This document shows positions 17,333-25,950 of a DNA stretch of 54,462 bases, in pieces. The first letter of the stretch is position 1, and each line of letters opens with the position of its first letter. The DNA comes from Slackia piriformis YIT 12062 (lineage in GTDB: Bacteria; Actinomycetota; Coriobacteriia; Coriobacteriales; Eggerthellaceae): positions 1,750,369 through 1,804,830 of the forward strand of contig NZ_JH815198.1 of NCBI RefSeq assembly GCF_000296445.1, written 5' to 3'. The notes under the pieces are model-generated. The model worked only from the letters and a program-made list of their open reading frames with translations. It had not been told where the DNA came from and made no database searches. The position numbers and the translations under genes were made by a program.

Positions 17333-18481
17333 ATGAACAAAGACGCCGTACATACCAATCGAATCGTTGCCCCCGAAGGGGTCGATGCACTGCGTGCAGC
17401 AGGACACCCTGCCAATGTGGCATGCCCCAATTCGGAGCCCCCTCAAGACAACGCCCCGCGCATAACAGAACACGCCGCCAATAAAGCGTGTCTTCGGGAG
17501 GATGCGGGCAGCACCGCCCATCGGCCGAAAAAACGTCAGCATCGTCATATCCCGCTGTGGGTATATAAATGCATGCTGGTGCTTGCTGCAGCCATTTGGG
17601 GGCTTGGTACCGTCGTCATCAAAGACGCCGTGGATACGTTCTCTCCTCTGTGGCTTGTGGGCCTGCGATTCTCCATAGCAGGCGTCGTGCTTGCTATCGC
17701 ATGCTGGAAAAGCGTCCGCAAAAACCTTGACAGAGACACCTTGGGGGCGGGCGCATTCCTTGGCCTGTTCGTCGCTGCACAGTTTGTGTTCAACACCGCG
17801 GGCCTTACCGACACCACGGCAGCGAAGAGTGCGTTTCTCACCGGAACCTATTGTGCCTTTGTGCCGTTTCTTGCCTGGGCCATCTCACGCATCAAGCCCA
17901 CGATTTACAACATCGTGGCTATGGCGCTCTGCGTGGTCGGCGTCGGATTCGTCTCGTTTGCCGACGGCTTCGAGTCGTTCTCGTTCGGCTTCGGAGAAGC
18001 CATCACGCTGCTTTCCGCACTGTTCGTGGGCTTGCATATTGCGTTCATGGCAAAGCTTTCCGTAGGACGCGACCCGATCACCCTTACCGTCGTGCAGTTC
18101 ATAGTGGCGGGAATCCTCGGATCTGCCATAGCATTCGCGATTGACGGGCCCCTCGATACCGCGGCCCTTGGCAATCCCGAACTGCTGGGCAGCATTCTCT
18201 ACCTGGCGCTGTTCGCATCCTGTCTCTCGCTCACGCTGCAAAACATCGGTCTCGCGCACGTGCCTCCCGCCCCTGCGGCGCTCCTGCTTGCCACCGAAAG
18301 CGTCTTCGGCGTGCTGTTCTCTATTCTGTTCCTGCATGAAATTGTGACCACGTTCATGGTCATCGGATTTACGCTCATCGGAGCGGGCATTGTGATAAGC
18401 GAGGCCTTGCCTCTGAAAAAGCGACGGATTCCCATTGAGGAAGTCGTAGAGGAGGAAATGAGAGCGTCGCAAGAGGGGTAG
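17333..18481 (+). CDS. EamA/DMT-family transporter
   Basis: A drug/metabolite-transporter family permease of 382 residues. About ten hydrophobic helices lie between residues 80 and 365, starting MLVLAAAIWGLGTVVIKDA, with the two EamA repeats and a typical ATESVFGVLFSILFLHE in the second. The N-terminal 75 residues are hydrophilic and poorly conserved-looking; the ATG at 17333 lacks a strong ribosome binding site, so the true start could be later (for example the ATG before LVLAAAIWG). The C-terminus is charged and cytoplasmic. No functional partner is adjacent, so the substrate is unknown. Translation ends just before a short tandem array. Confidence 0.85.
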   Translation: MNKDAVHTNRIVAPEGVDALRAAGHPANVACPNSEPPQDNAPRITEHAANKACLREDAGSTAHRPKKRQHRHIPLWVYKCMLVLAAAIWGLGTVVIKDAVDTFSPLWLVGLRFSIAGVVLAIACWKSVRKNLDRDTLGAGAFLGLFVAAQFVFNTAGLTDTTAAKSAFLTGTYCAFVPFLAWAISRIKPTIYNIVAMALCVVGVGFVSFADGFESFSFGFGEAITLLSALFVGLHIAFMAKLSVGRDPITLTVVQFIVAGILGSAIAFAIDGPLDTAALGNPELLGSILYLALFASCLSLTLQNIGLAHVPPAPAALLLATESVFGVLFSILFLHEIVTTFMVIGFTLIGAGIVISEALPLKKRRIPIEEVVEEEMRASQEG

Positions 18482-18496
18482 CTAAGCCTCTCGAGG

Positions 18497-18567
18497 GGGC
18501 CGACCCCGCGAGGGGGCCAACCTCGTGGAAGGGCCGACCCCGCGAGAGGGCCAACCTCGTGAAAGGG
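18497..18567. repeat. Tandem 17-bp repeat after the EamA gene
   Basis: Four well-preserved copies of a 17-bp unit alternate as GGGCCGACCCCGCGAGG and GGGCCAACCTCGTGGAA, giving two near-identical 34-bp higher-order units (18497-18530, 18531-18564). Degenerate copies seem to continue to about 18640. A 17-bp period does not keep a reading frame, so this is noncoding. Confidence 0.75.
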
Positions 18568-18666
18568 ATAAGCTCGGAGAGGGCTGCGGTTTGCGAGAAG
18601 GCTAGCGCCTCGAGAAAGGGCGCGACGTAGCGCGGAGGACGCTCCTCCAAAAGCTAACGCCCCACA

Positions 18667-19026
18667 CTAGCGAGAGCGCTCCATGCATACTGAAACATAA
18701 TCCAACGGAAGGCCGATCGGCGCCCACGGCTTTTTCACCTCAAGTCGAACGCGCTCCACCAAAGGATGCACGGCCAGTATTTCGTCGCAAAGGCCCTGCG
18801 CCAAGCGCTCCAGCAGATCAAACGTGTTTTCGCGCGTATAGCGATCAATCAGGTGGCACACGTCCGCATAGTTCACCGAATCAGCAATGGCGTCGCTTTC
18901 CCCGGCACGACGAAGGTCGACAAAAAGCGTCGCAGAAATCACGAAACGCTGGCCGAGCGCATTTTCCTCGGGCAAGACGCCGTGGTTCGCGTGAACCTGC
19001 AGGTCCTTGATGCAAATGCAATCCAT
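18667..19026 (-). CDS. folB: Dihydroneopterin aldolase
   Basis: Converts 7,8-dihydroneopterin to 6-hydroxymethyl-7,8-dihydropterin in folate synthesis. The 119-residue protein begins MDCICIKDLQVHANHGVLPEE, the typical FolB N-terminus with its catalytic Glu region, and ends with VRLEVKKPWAPIG containing the conserved Lys. The ATG at 19024-19026 follows AAGGAG; a longer in-frame extension upstream would overlap the HD gene. It is the last gene of folE-HD-folB, starting 11 nt after the HD stop. folP and folK are not in the window. Confidence 0.93.
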   Translation of the reverse strand: MDCICIKDLQVHANHGVLPEENALGQRFVISATLFVDLRRAGESDAIADSVNYADVCHLIDRYTRENTFDLLERLAQGLCDEILAVHPLVERVRLEVKKPWAPIGLPLDYVSVCMERSR

Positions 19027-19037
19027 AACGCCACTCC

Positions 19038-19679
19038 TTACACGCGTACCGACAAGTTCATTTTCTCGGAAGACCACGAGCAGTCCTCACGCATAGAGCA
19101 TGCAAAACACGTGCGCGAAGCCTTGTCGGCATCGTAGAGCATCGTACCCAAAAGAGACGCCCCTTCGGGAAGTCGACGGTGCTCGTGTATTGCCGTCACT
19201 ATCGCGTCACGCTCCGCCTCGTCAAACGCCGCGCCCATGTCGTCTAGGATTTCACGCGCGATACGCGCGCTCGCCTCTTCGTGAGGAATGCCGCGTTCGT
19301 ACTGTTCGTCTTTGCCTATATCGTGCATCAATGCGGCGGCGTAGACCACTTCTTTGCGAAAACCCAGGTTGTATTCCAAGTTGAAAATCCAAGCGATGCG
19401 CGCCGTGTCAAGCAGGTGGCCTATGCCATGCCGGCAAAACGCCCTGTCCCGCTCAAGCTCGGCCAGACGAGCAAGATGTTCTTGATAGAGAGGATGGGAG
19501 CGAACCGCCTCAACTGTCTCCATTCGCGCATCCACCGCAAATCCGCCGCTCGGGCGCTGCACCGATGCACTCGCTCCCTCGTCCGCTACGTGGCGGCCAT
19601 TCAAATGCCGCATCGTCAGCGCGTCCGTGCCCTTATCCGCCGCGCAGTCGCTATCCGAGGACTTCGTCGCCGCATTCAT
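19038..19679 (-). CDS. HD-domain phosphohydrolase in the folate operon
   Basis: A 213-residue protein with an N-terminal low-complexity stretch of about 55 residues and an HD domain: RHGIGHLLDTARIAW, AALMHDIGKDEQYERGIPHE, AIHEHRRLPE and a YDADKAS segment. These supply the metal-binding His and Asp residues. A cysteine cluster (CFACSMREDC) is near the C-terminus. The ATG at 19677-19679 is preceded by CGGAGG and lies 4 nt after the folE stop. Sitting between folE and folB, it is a candidate for removing phosphate from dihydroneopterin triphosphate, the step between the two encoded enzymes. That assignment is inference from context. Confidence 0.85.
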   Translation of the reverse strand: MNAATKSSDSDCAADKGTDALTMRHLNGRHVADEGASASVQRPSGGFAVDARMETVEAVRSHPLYQEHLARLAELERDRAFCRHGIGHLLDTARIAWIFNLEYNLGFRKEVVYAAALMHDIGKDEQYERGIPHEEASARIAREILDDMGAAFDEAERDAIVTAIHEHRRLPEGASLLGTMLYDADKASRTCFACSMREDCSWSSEKMNLSVRV

Positions 19680-19683
19680 CGCG

Positions 19684-20241
19684 CTACCTCCGCACCATGC
19701 GGAAGAAATCGTCCACAAGCTGAGAGTCGGTCTCAAACACGCCGCGTTTGACCAGCGTCACCGTCTGGGTGCCCGGCTTCTGCACGCCACGCATGGACAT
19801 GCACATGTGCTCCGCCTCGATCATGACGAGGGCGCCCTTAGCGTCGAGTTCCTTCATCAGCGCGTCGGCGACCTGCGCGGTCAGTCGCTCCTGCAGCTGC
19901 AGGCGGCGCGCATACACCTCCACCGTGCGGGCAAGCTTGGAAAGCCCCGTCACTCGACCGTTTGGCATGTAGGCAATATGCGCCTTGCCCACAAACGGAA
20001 GAAGATGATGCTCGCACAGGGAATGGAACGGGATATCGCGTTCAACCACCATGCCGCCATCAGACACCTCGAATGTGGTGGACAAGTACTCGGCAGGGTC
20101 TTGGTTCATGCCGCCGCAGATTTCCTCGTACATGCGAGCTACGCGAGCGGGAGTCTCAAGAAGGCCTTCGCGCTGCGGGTCCTCGCCGATTCCTTCAAGC
20201 AAAAGACGTGTTGCTTGCTGGATCTTTTCCTGGTCGAACAT
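19684..20241 (-). CDS. folE: GTP cyclohydrolase I
   Basis: Converts GTP to 7,8-dihydroneopterin triphosphate, the first step of folate synthesis. The 185-residue sequence has [15 protein letters not shown], the zinc and catalytic [19 protein letters not shown] segment and the second zinc cysteine in [10 protein letters not shown], all diagnostic of FolE type I. It leads the folE-HD-folB operon. The 340 nt upstream contain a stem near 20320-20359 but no recognisable tetrahydrofolate riboswitch. The ribosome binding site (ATAGGAACAACG before ATG) is modest. Confidence 0.96.
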   Translation of the reverse strand: MFDQEKIQQATRLLLEGIGEDPQREGLLETPARVARMYEEICGGMNQDPAEYLSTTFEVSDGGMVVERDIPFHSLCEHHLLPFVGKAHIAYMPNGRVTGLSKLARTVEVYARRLQLQERLTAQVADALMKELDAKGALVMIEAEHMCMSMRGVQKPGTQTVTLVKRGVFETDSQLVDDFFRMVRR

Positions 20242-20319
20242 CGTTGTTCCTATCTATATAGAGGCGCTATGGGCGCATGGCTTGAAAACGAAAACGAGCG
20301 GACGGGCTCTTGCGTAAAA

Positions 20320-20359
20320 CTCGCCAGCGTTCGAGATTCTACCAGAATCGCTTGGCGAG
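20320..20359 (-). terminator. Possible terminator downstream of the LuxR gene
   Basis: On the minus strand CTCGCCAAGCGATTCT pairs, with a bulge, to AGAATCTCGAACGCTGGCGAG and is followed by TTTTA. It lies in the 342-nt gap between the LuxR stop (20584) and folE and would separate the two genes. The T tract is short. Nothing else is recognisable in this gap. Confidence 0.45.
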
Positions 20360-20583
20360 CTCTCTCCAAGGTGTTTTCATTATCAAAAAGGTTTATGGCC
20401 ACAAGGGCGGCCGGGCATCAGAATCGCACACCACACGCGGCTACAACCACCGCCCCAACGGCGGCTCCGAAAGCCTGCGCCGCGTCATCAAGCGCCCCAT
20501 TTCCCCCGCATCCCCTGCAACCCAATGGGGCGATCCAACATTCGCGTCCCACGGCACGTCTTCACCACTCAAGCGACCTTCGG

Positions 20584-22017
20584 CTATCTGACGCCTCCTT
20601 GAGCCACTATATCTATGAGCTCTCCCTTGCTGTGAACGCCAAGCTTTTTGTATATGCTTTTCACATGGGAGCGAACCGTGTCATGGGATATGAACAACCG
20701 CTCGCCCGTCTGCGGCATCGTGTATCCGCGCGTCAGCAAGTCAACAACTTCTATTTCCCTCAACGTCAATCCGTACGATTCTTTCATCCATTCAAGACTC
20801 GAACATTCCGCTTTCGGAGGTTGGGACGATTTCGGCAATGCGGAAGGCTTTCTCACTGCGGAAAGAAAGACGGTGCACCCGACAAGGGCAACCGCCATAA
20901 CAAATGCGAGCGCAATAGCAACCAGGCTGCCGGCACCAAAATCAACCTGCGGAAACAAAGCATCAAAGGCGGCTTTCGGAAACGGAGCCGTGTTTGAATA
21001 GATAATGATTGAAAGACCGAAATAAAAAATCGGTTGAAGTTTTTTACGGTATACCACGCACGCCACGACAACCCACGAGAACACGATTATGCAATCAGCG
21101 CTCGCCCTCATAAACTGACCCGCAACAAATGTGTCAATGAAGAAGAAGGACGAGAAGCCGAACAGTCCCACCGAAAGAACGAACGTGAACATCGGCCATA
21201 ACGCATCTGGTTCTTTTTTCTTCATCAGAACGAACCAGACGAAAAACACGCCGAAAATAACCGCGTACAGCACGGGCCAGAATGCGTTGAACGAGTACAG
21301 CGAAGGGTCGGACGACTCTGGCACCATGACATCCACTACGGCGCATATCACGCAACAAGCCAGCATTACCCCAAGAAGCATCCGCGACGGCGTGTCCAAA
21401 TCTCGACGCAATGATGCGCGCCCGCACGGTATCTTTTCCAGCCTCCCTTTCAGAGCTATCACGATAAGCGCGCAGCAGAGCAAGGGGGACAACAACGCCA
21501 CTCCCTCTACAAACCCTAAAGGAACGAAGCTCAAAAACAAGGTAACTAAGCCGTACAGAACAAATGCGAGGGATATTGACAAAGCGGACCTAGAAGGCGG
21601 CTCGATGCACGCACACACTCCCCATCCAAGAAAGAAAAACGCACTCGCAGCCCCGTGGAGCCCGCAAGCTGCCATTCCCCAAGAAGGGGGCAGCACTCCG
21701 TTCGACCCGAAGATTACCACGGCACTCGCAACGACCGTGGCCACAGTGGCCAGCACCATGCCTCCGATGAAAACCCTCTTTGACGGAATCCGGTTCCTCA
21801 TAGAGACCATCAGCAAGACAACGACGAGCATCTGGAAAATCCGAGCGATTACGTATCCGTCATTGGTGATGTAGGCAAGCTCGCTTCGATAAATTACCCA
21901 CGCGGCAACACGAAAGGAAAGGATCCCGAATGCAAGAAGCATAACGGCGGAAACGGACGACGCGCTTCCCCTACCCTTCACCACAATATCAGCCTCCATC
22001 ACATACGCCCATGCCAT
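20584..22017 (-). CDS. Membrane LuxR-family regulator
   Basis: A 477-residue protein with about ten to twelve hydrophobic segments (residues 20-395) and a C-terminal LuxR HTH (LTLREIEVVDLLTRGYTMPQ, HDTVRSHVKSIYKKLGVHSK). Such proteins have no receiver or kinase domain; the membrane part probably senses a small molecule. It is divergent from the exported Old-Yellow-Enzyme-type reductase at 22160 with only 142 bp between, so it likely controls that gene and itself. A good promoter, TTGATG-N16-TATAAT, lies at 22056-22029; its -10 is so close to the ATG at 22015-22017 that the message may be almost leaderless, or start at the second ATG (21999). Confidence 0.88.
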   Translation of the reverse strand: MAWAYVMEADIVVKGRGSASSVSAVMLLAFGILSFRVAAWVIYRSELAYITNDGYVIARIFQMLVVVLLMVSMRNRIPSKRVFIGGMVLATVATVVASAVVIFGSNGVLPPSWGMAACGLHGAASAFFFLGWGVCACIEPPSRSALSISLAFVLYGLVTLFLSFVPLGFVEGVALLSPLLCCALIVIALKGRLEKIPCGRASLRRDLDTPSRMLLGVMLACCVICAVVDVMVPESSDPSLYSFNAFWPVLYAVIFGVFFVWFVLMKKKEPDALWPMFTFVLSVGLFGFSSFFFIDTFVAGQFMRASADCIIVFSWVVVACVVYRKKLQPIFYFGLSIIIYSNTAPFPKAAFDALFPQVDFGAGSLVAIALAFVMAVALVGCTVFLSAVRKPSALPKSSQPPKAECSSLEWMKESYGLTLREIEVVDLLTRGYTMPQTGERLFISHDTVRSHVKSIYKKLGVHSKGELIDIVAQGGVR

Positions 22018-22028
22018 ACAAGGTATCG

Positions 22029-22056
22029 ATTATAGGATACAAGGCCACCACATCAA
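22029..22056 (-). promoter_or_regulatory. Promoter of the LuxR gene
   Basis: TTGATG (22056-22051) and TATAAT (22034-22029) are separated by 16 nt on the minus strand. The -35 lies inside a palindrome. Confidence 0.6.
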
Positions 22057-22063
22057 TGATGTG
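22049..22063. promoter_or_regulatory. Palindromic operator candidate
   Basis: CACATCA-A-TGATGTG is a perfect 7-bp palindrome with a one-base centre. It overlaps the -35 of the LuxR promoter and lies in the divergent spacer before the reductase gene. A related inverted sequence (ACATTGTTGATG) follows at about 22078. Confidence 0.5.
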
Positions 22064-22159
22064 ATTCGCCCCGAATACATTGTTGATGCGATATGCGCCC
22101 GCAGCTTTCTCCCTAGGATTAAGGCATCGACGTACCAGCATCCACAGGAGGGAGAGAAC

Positions 22160-24397
22160 ATGGGTACAACAGATACAAGAAGGGTTCCGGCCCTATCCCG
22201 CCGAAACTTCTTAGGAGGAATGGCAGCAACGGCGCTTTCGGCTTCCGCGCTCGCAGGCTTGACGGGATGCGCCCCGACGCAGGCCGCCAAGCCTTCATCG
22301 GGAGATGCTAGCGACCAGGAGACGGTCGTCAACAACGGGCTCAATCCCCAAGACTACGACTACACCTCAAACACGGGAGACCTTGCGACGCTGTTCTCAT
22401 CGTGGTCTTTCGGTCCTCTTCAACTATCGCATCGCATGGTCAAATCTGCCGCTGGATCGGATACGGCAGCAAACCCCGAAGAAGCCGCCGCATATTATCG
22501 CAATTTCGCCAAGGGCGGCGTCGAGATGGTATGGGTTGAGGACTTCGTAGACAAATACAAGCATTTCCCTTCCGCTCGATCGACCCCTATTGACGAGTCG
22601 CCTTTGGCGGAAATCGTGCAGGCGATTCACGAAGAAGGCAGCTACGCCGGATATCAGATTTCCTGCATGGGCATCAATTTCAGCGGCACGAAGCAAATTG
22701 CCTCTGGGTCGTTTGCCTCTGCAGTTGCGGCCGACATGACGCAAGAAGAGATTAAGCTGCTCGAGCAGGATACGGTCACGTTCGTCAAACGTCTCAAGGA
22801 GCTTGGCTTTGACGCATGCGAAATCAACGCCGCCGGAAACAACATCGGCCAATCGTTCCTTTCCCGCATGCGCAACACACGCGACGACGAATACGGCCCT
22901 CAGAACTTCGAAAACAGAACCCGTTTCATCTGCGAAACCATCAAGGCAATTAAAGCGGAATGCGGCAACGATTTCCCCGTCCAAGTCCTCATCAACGGAA
23001 TAGAGGAAAACGACGGAACAATCGGCGACAGCGCCCTTTACACCACCGTTGCAGAGAATAAGGCTATGTGCAAGCTCATGGAGGAGGCAGGCGCCAACAG
23101 CTTCCATGTTCGCCTAGGACCCACCAGCCAGCACGTATGCGAATTCGCGAGCGACCTTTACTTCACGGGATACGGCATCGATGGCACGACAAGCTACGGT
23201 ACGCAATTCGATTTCTCCCGCCACTGGGAAGGCAAGATAATCGGCAACCACTCCGGCTGCGGAATGATGCTTGATGTGGCCGCCGAAATCAAAGAAGCCG
23301 TAAACGTGCCGGTTGGAACTGTTACCTATATGGACCCGGCGCATGCGCCCGACTTTTTCGAAAACGCCCTCAAGGACGGCAAAGCTGATTTCCTCATCAT
23401 GAACCGTCCTCTTACCGTTGACCCCGAATACGTCACGAAGCTCAAAGAAGGGCGCCTCGACGAAATTGCCCCCTGCACCAGGTGCATGCATTGCCATTTC
23501 GACGTTGACAAAGAGGGCAACACCTACGAGCACTGCCGCGTCAATGCATGCACCCAGCATGCATTCCGTGAAAGCATGCCCGAAGGATTCGACCTCCCCG
23601 CCGCAGAAACGACAAAAAACGTCATGGTCGTTGGCGCCGGTCCGGCAGGCATGGAAGCCGCACGCATTGCAGCCCTGCGCGGCCACAACGTAACCCTTTA
23701 CGAAAAGAAGAGTTCCGTAGGGGGCATGCTGGAATTCGCTTCAACGGTCAAAGGGCCCCACGAGAACCTTGATGCTCTGCGGTCTTATATGGAAAAACAG
23801 CTTGAGGTTAGCGGAGTAAAGCTCGTAACCGAGCACGAAGTCGACGCCGCGTTTATCGAAAGCGAAAAGCCCGATGCGCTCGTCCTCGCATGCGGTGGTC
23901 TGCGCGATACCCTGGGAATGGAAGGGACAGAAAAGACCAGCATCGTTGCTATCGAGGATTTCCTAACGGCAACCATAGGGGAAAACGTAGTAATCGTCGG
24001 AAGCAACGCTCAGGCAATTGACGCCGCCTTGAATCTGCAGGCCCAGGGCAAGCGCGTTTCAATGGTGACGCCGGACCCCATCGAAAAAGTCGACAAGGGA
24101 CAATCCAATTGGGTCAAAACGTTTGTCATGCCCATGCTTTACGCACGAGGCATGAGGCTGTGGCCGAATGCGACCATCAACGAAATAGGAGATGGAGCCG
24201 TCACCATAACAAGCGAGGCCGGAGCAACCGAATCCATCGCATGCGATACCGTAATCGAAGCCATGGACATGCTGCCCAATTCGTCGCTGCTTGACGGAAT
24301 CTCCGTTGGAGAGACGTACGCTGTTGGCGATTGCGCAGAGCCCTACAACATCGCCGATGCTATTTTCACCGGCAACCTGGCAGGTCGCGCCATCTAA
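22160..24397 (+). CDS. Tat-exported Old-Yellow-Enzyme-type NAD(P)H:flavin oxidoreductase
   Basis: A 745-residue protein built like 2,4-dienoyl-CoA reductase/BaiCD: an FMN TIM barrel (about 75-430), a 4Fe-4S site (C439, C442, C445, C459) and an FAD/NAD domain starting NVMVVGAGPAGMEAARIA near residue 490. The N-terminus is unusual for this family: SRRNFLGGMAATALS is a twin-arginine signal followed by LTGC, a lipobox. The enzyme should therefore act outside the cytoplasm, probably as a lipoprotein. In the barrel the usual HGYLL active-site loop reads NNIGQSFLSRMRN. The ATG at 22160 follows GGAGGGAGAG. The divergent LuxR gene is its likely regulator. The substrate is unknown; role as terminal reductase is inferred. 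Confidence 0.88.
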   Translation: MGTTDTRRVPALSRRNFLGGMAATALSASALAGLTGCAPTQAAKPSSGDASDQETVVNNGLNPQDYDYTSNTGDLATLFSSWSFGPLQLSHRMVKSAAGSDTAANPEEAAAYYRNFAKGGVEMVWVEDFVDKYKHFPSARSTPIDESPLAEIVQAIHEEGSYAGYQISCMGINFSGTKQIASGSFASAVAADMTQEEIKLLEQDTVTFVKRLKELGFDACEINAAGNNIGQSFLSRMRNTRDDEYGPQNFENRTRFICETIKAIKAECGNDFPVQVLINGIEENDGTIGDSALYTTVAENKAMCKLMEEAGANSFHVRLGPTSQHVCEFASDLYFTGYGIDGTTSYGTQFDFSRHWEGKIIGNHSGCGMMLDVAAEIKEAVNVPVGTVTYMDPAHAPDFFENALKDGKADFLIMNRPLTVDPEYVTKLKEGRLDEIAPCTRCMHCHFDVDKEGNTYEHCRVNACTQHAFRESMPEGFDLPAAETTKNVMVVGAGPAGMEAARIAALRGHNVTLYEKKSSVGGMLEFASTVKGPHENLDALRSYMEKQLEVSGVKLVTEHEVDAAFIESEKPDALVLACGGLRDTLGMEGTEKTSIVAIEDFLTATIGENVVIVGSNAQAIDAALNLQAQGKRVSMVTPDPIEKVDKGQSNWVKTFVMPMLYARGMRLWPNATINEIGDGAVTITSEAGATESIACDTVIEAMDMLPNSSLLDGISVGETYAVGDCAEPYNIADAIFTGNLAGRAI

Positions 24398-24410
24398 CGA
24401 CACTCATCCC

Positions 24411-24441
24411 GGGCCCGCATCCCCCCTCCCTCTGCGGGCCC
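24411..24441 (+). terminator. Stem-loop after the exported reductase gene
   Basis: GGGCCCGCA (24411-24419) pairs perfectly with TGCGGGCCC (24433-24441), 14 nt after the stop codon. The following bases are only moderately T-rich. Confidence 0.55.
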
Positions 24442-24467
24442 AACCCTGCTTTGCTTGCTGCTTTTCC

Positions 24468-24497
24468 GACCCCTTCGTCGCGCGAGACGAAGGGGTC
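24468..24497. terminator. Second stem-loop, 12-bp perfect
   Basis: GACCCCTTCGTC (24468-24479) pairs perfectly with GACGAAGGGGTC (24486-24497) around GCGCGA, followed by CTTCTCC. It probably backs up the preceding stem. A third stem, GTGGTGCC/GGCACCAC at 24550-24582, lies further on before the dGTPase-like gene and has no T tract. Confidence 0.5.
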
Positions 24498-24733
24498 CTT
24501 CTCCGAACCTCGTCACAAGTCATGTGGCAATTATCTTTTCGTCGCGATCGTGGTGCCACGCAAATTCTTTTCGCGGCACCACTGCAGCAAAACACAGCGA
24601 AAAGAATGGAAGGCCACAGACAACCGAGCCTTATACTTGCATCGATAGTCCGCGCCACCCCGCACGAGCGCGGCCGCCCATTTCTGCGATTCGCAACCAA
24701 CCCGCCTCGCACAACAGTCCGAAAGAAGCAGCC

Positions 24734-25948
24734 ATGGCATACTGTAATTTCAGCAAAGAATTCATCGAGCGCTACGAAGAAGACCGCGCCGAAGGCCGCA
24801 CCAACCCCTATCGCACAAACGAGGCGCAGGCCCTTCGCCGCAATCCCCGCCGCGATACGTCGCCCCGGCTACACCGTCCCGCCTTCGTGCGCGATATTGA
24901 CAAAATACTGCACGTGGCGCCCTACAACCGCTACGCGGGAAAAACCCAGGTATTCAGCTTCGTGCGCAACGACGACATAAGCCGTCGCGGGCTGCATGTG
25001 CAGCTGGTTGCCCGCACGGCGCGCACCATTTCGCGCATGCTCGGCCTGAACGAAGACCTCACCGAAGCCATAGCTCTCGGGCACGATTTGGGTCACACCC
25101 CCTTCGGCCATGTGGGGGAACGCATTCTCAACGGCCTCTACCACGCCGATACGGGGCGCTTCTTCAACCATAACGTGCACTCCGTGCGCGTGCTCGACTC
25201 CCTGTACGCCCGCAACGTCACGCTGCAAGTCCTCGACGGCATCCTCTGCCACAACGGGGAAAGCAGCCAGCGCGAGTTTCTTCTAGGGAAAACGCGCGAC
25301 TTCGATGCGTTCGATGACCTGCTGGAATCATGCTACGTAGACGAGCAAACCATAGCTAGCCTGCGACCCTCCACGCTGGAAGGATGCGTGGTGCGCATTT
25401 CCGACATGATCGCCTACGTGGGCAAAGACCGCCAAGACGCCATGGGCGTCGGTTCCATAGCCACAGACGAATCATTTTCGGGCGGCGTGCTGGGAGTGCA
25501 AAATGCCGAAATCATCAACAACCTCACGGTGGATATCGTGGAGCACAGCTATATGCGCGATCGCATAGCCATGAGCGAAGAGGCGTTTCGCAGTCTGAAA
25601 ACCGCCAAGGCTGAAAACTACGAGCGTATCTATCTTTCCGACAAGCAGGCCGAAACCTATGAAAACGAAATCACGCCCATGTTCGAGGAGCTTTACGAGA
25701 CGATCCTGTCTAACCTGGCTGCGCACGACGAAAGCGCACCGGTGTTCAAGCATTTCATCGAACGCATCGAACGCCAGAGGAACCTTTACGAAGACGAACG
25801 GCCCTATCGCGCAGAATCTCCTCACCAAGTTGCCGTCGACTACCTGGCAAGCATGACCGACGAGTACTTCTTGGCAGCGCACCGCTTCATGTGTCCCCAA
25901 AGCCGGCATAGCGTGGAGTTTCGCGATTACTTCGACAACATCCGATAA
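24734..25948 (+). CDS. dGTPase-like HD-domain triphosphohydrolase
   Basis: The 404-residue protein matches the deoxyguanosinetriphosphate triphosphohydrolase-like family, which hydrolyses dNTPs to deoxynucleosides and triphosphate. Motifs are RYAGKTQVFSF, LVARTARTISRMLGL, the HD motif IALGHDLGHTPFGHVGE, NHNVHSVRVLD and VVRISDMIAYVGKD. The ATG at 24734 (MAYCNFSKEF) was taken because conserved sequence begins there; the ribosome binding site is weak. It is convergent with the dms operon with only two bases between the stops, so no terminator fits there. The 336 bp upstream hold three stem-loops. Confidence 0.9.
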   Translation: MAYCNFSKEFIERYEEDRAEGRTNPYRTNEAQALRRNPRRDTSPRLHRPAFVRDIDKILHVAPYNRYAGKTQVFSFVRNDDISRRGLHVQLVARTARTISRMLGLNEDLTEAIALGHDLGHTPFGHVGERILNGLYHADTGRFFNHNVHSVRVLDSLYARNVTLQVLDGILCHNGESSQREFLLGKTRDFDAFDDLLESCYVDEQTIASLRPSTLEGCVVRISDMIAYVGKDRQDAMGVGSIATDESFSGGVLGVQNAEIINNLTVDIVEHSYMRDRIAMSEEAFRSLKTAKAENYERIYLSDKQAETYENEITPMFEELYETILSNLAAHDESAPVFKHFIERIERQRNLYEDERPYRAESPHQVAVDYLASMTDEYFLAAHRFMCPQSRHSVEFRDYFDNIR

Positions 25949-25950
25949 GG

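Noticed and set aside
20242-20583. Tetrahydrofolate or other riboswitch before folE
   Set aside because: I looked for the conserved pseudoknot segments and saw none; only a stem with a weak T tract is present.
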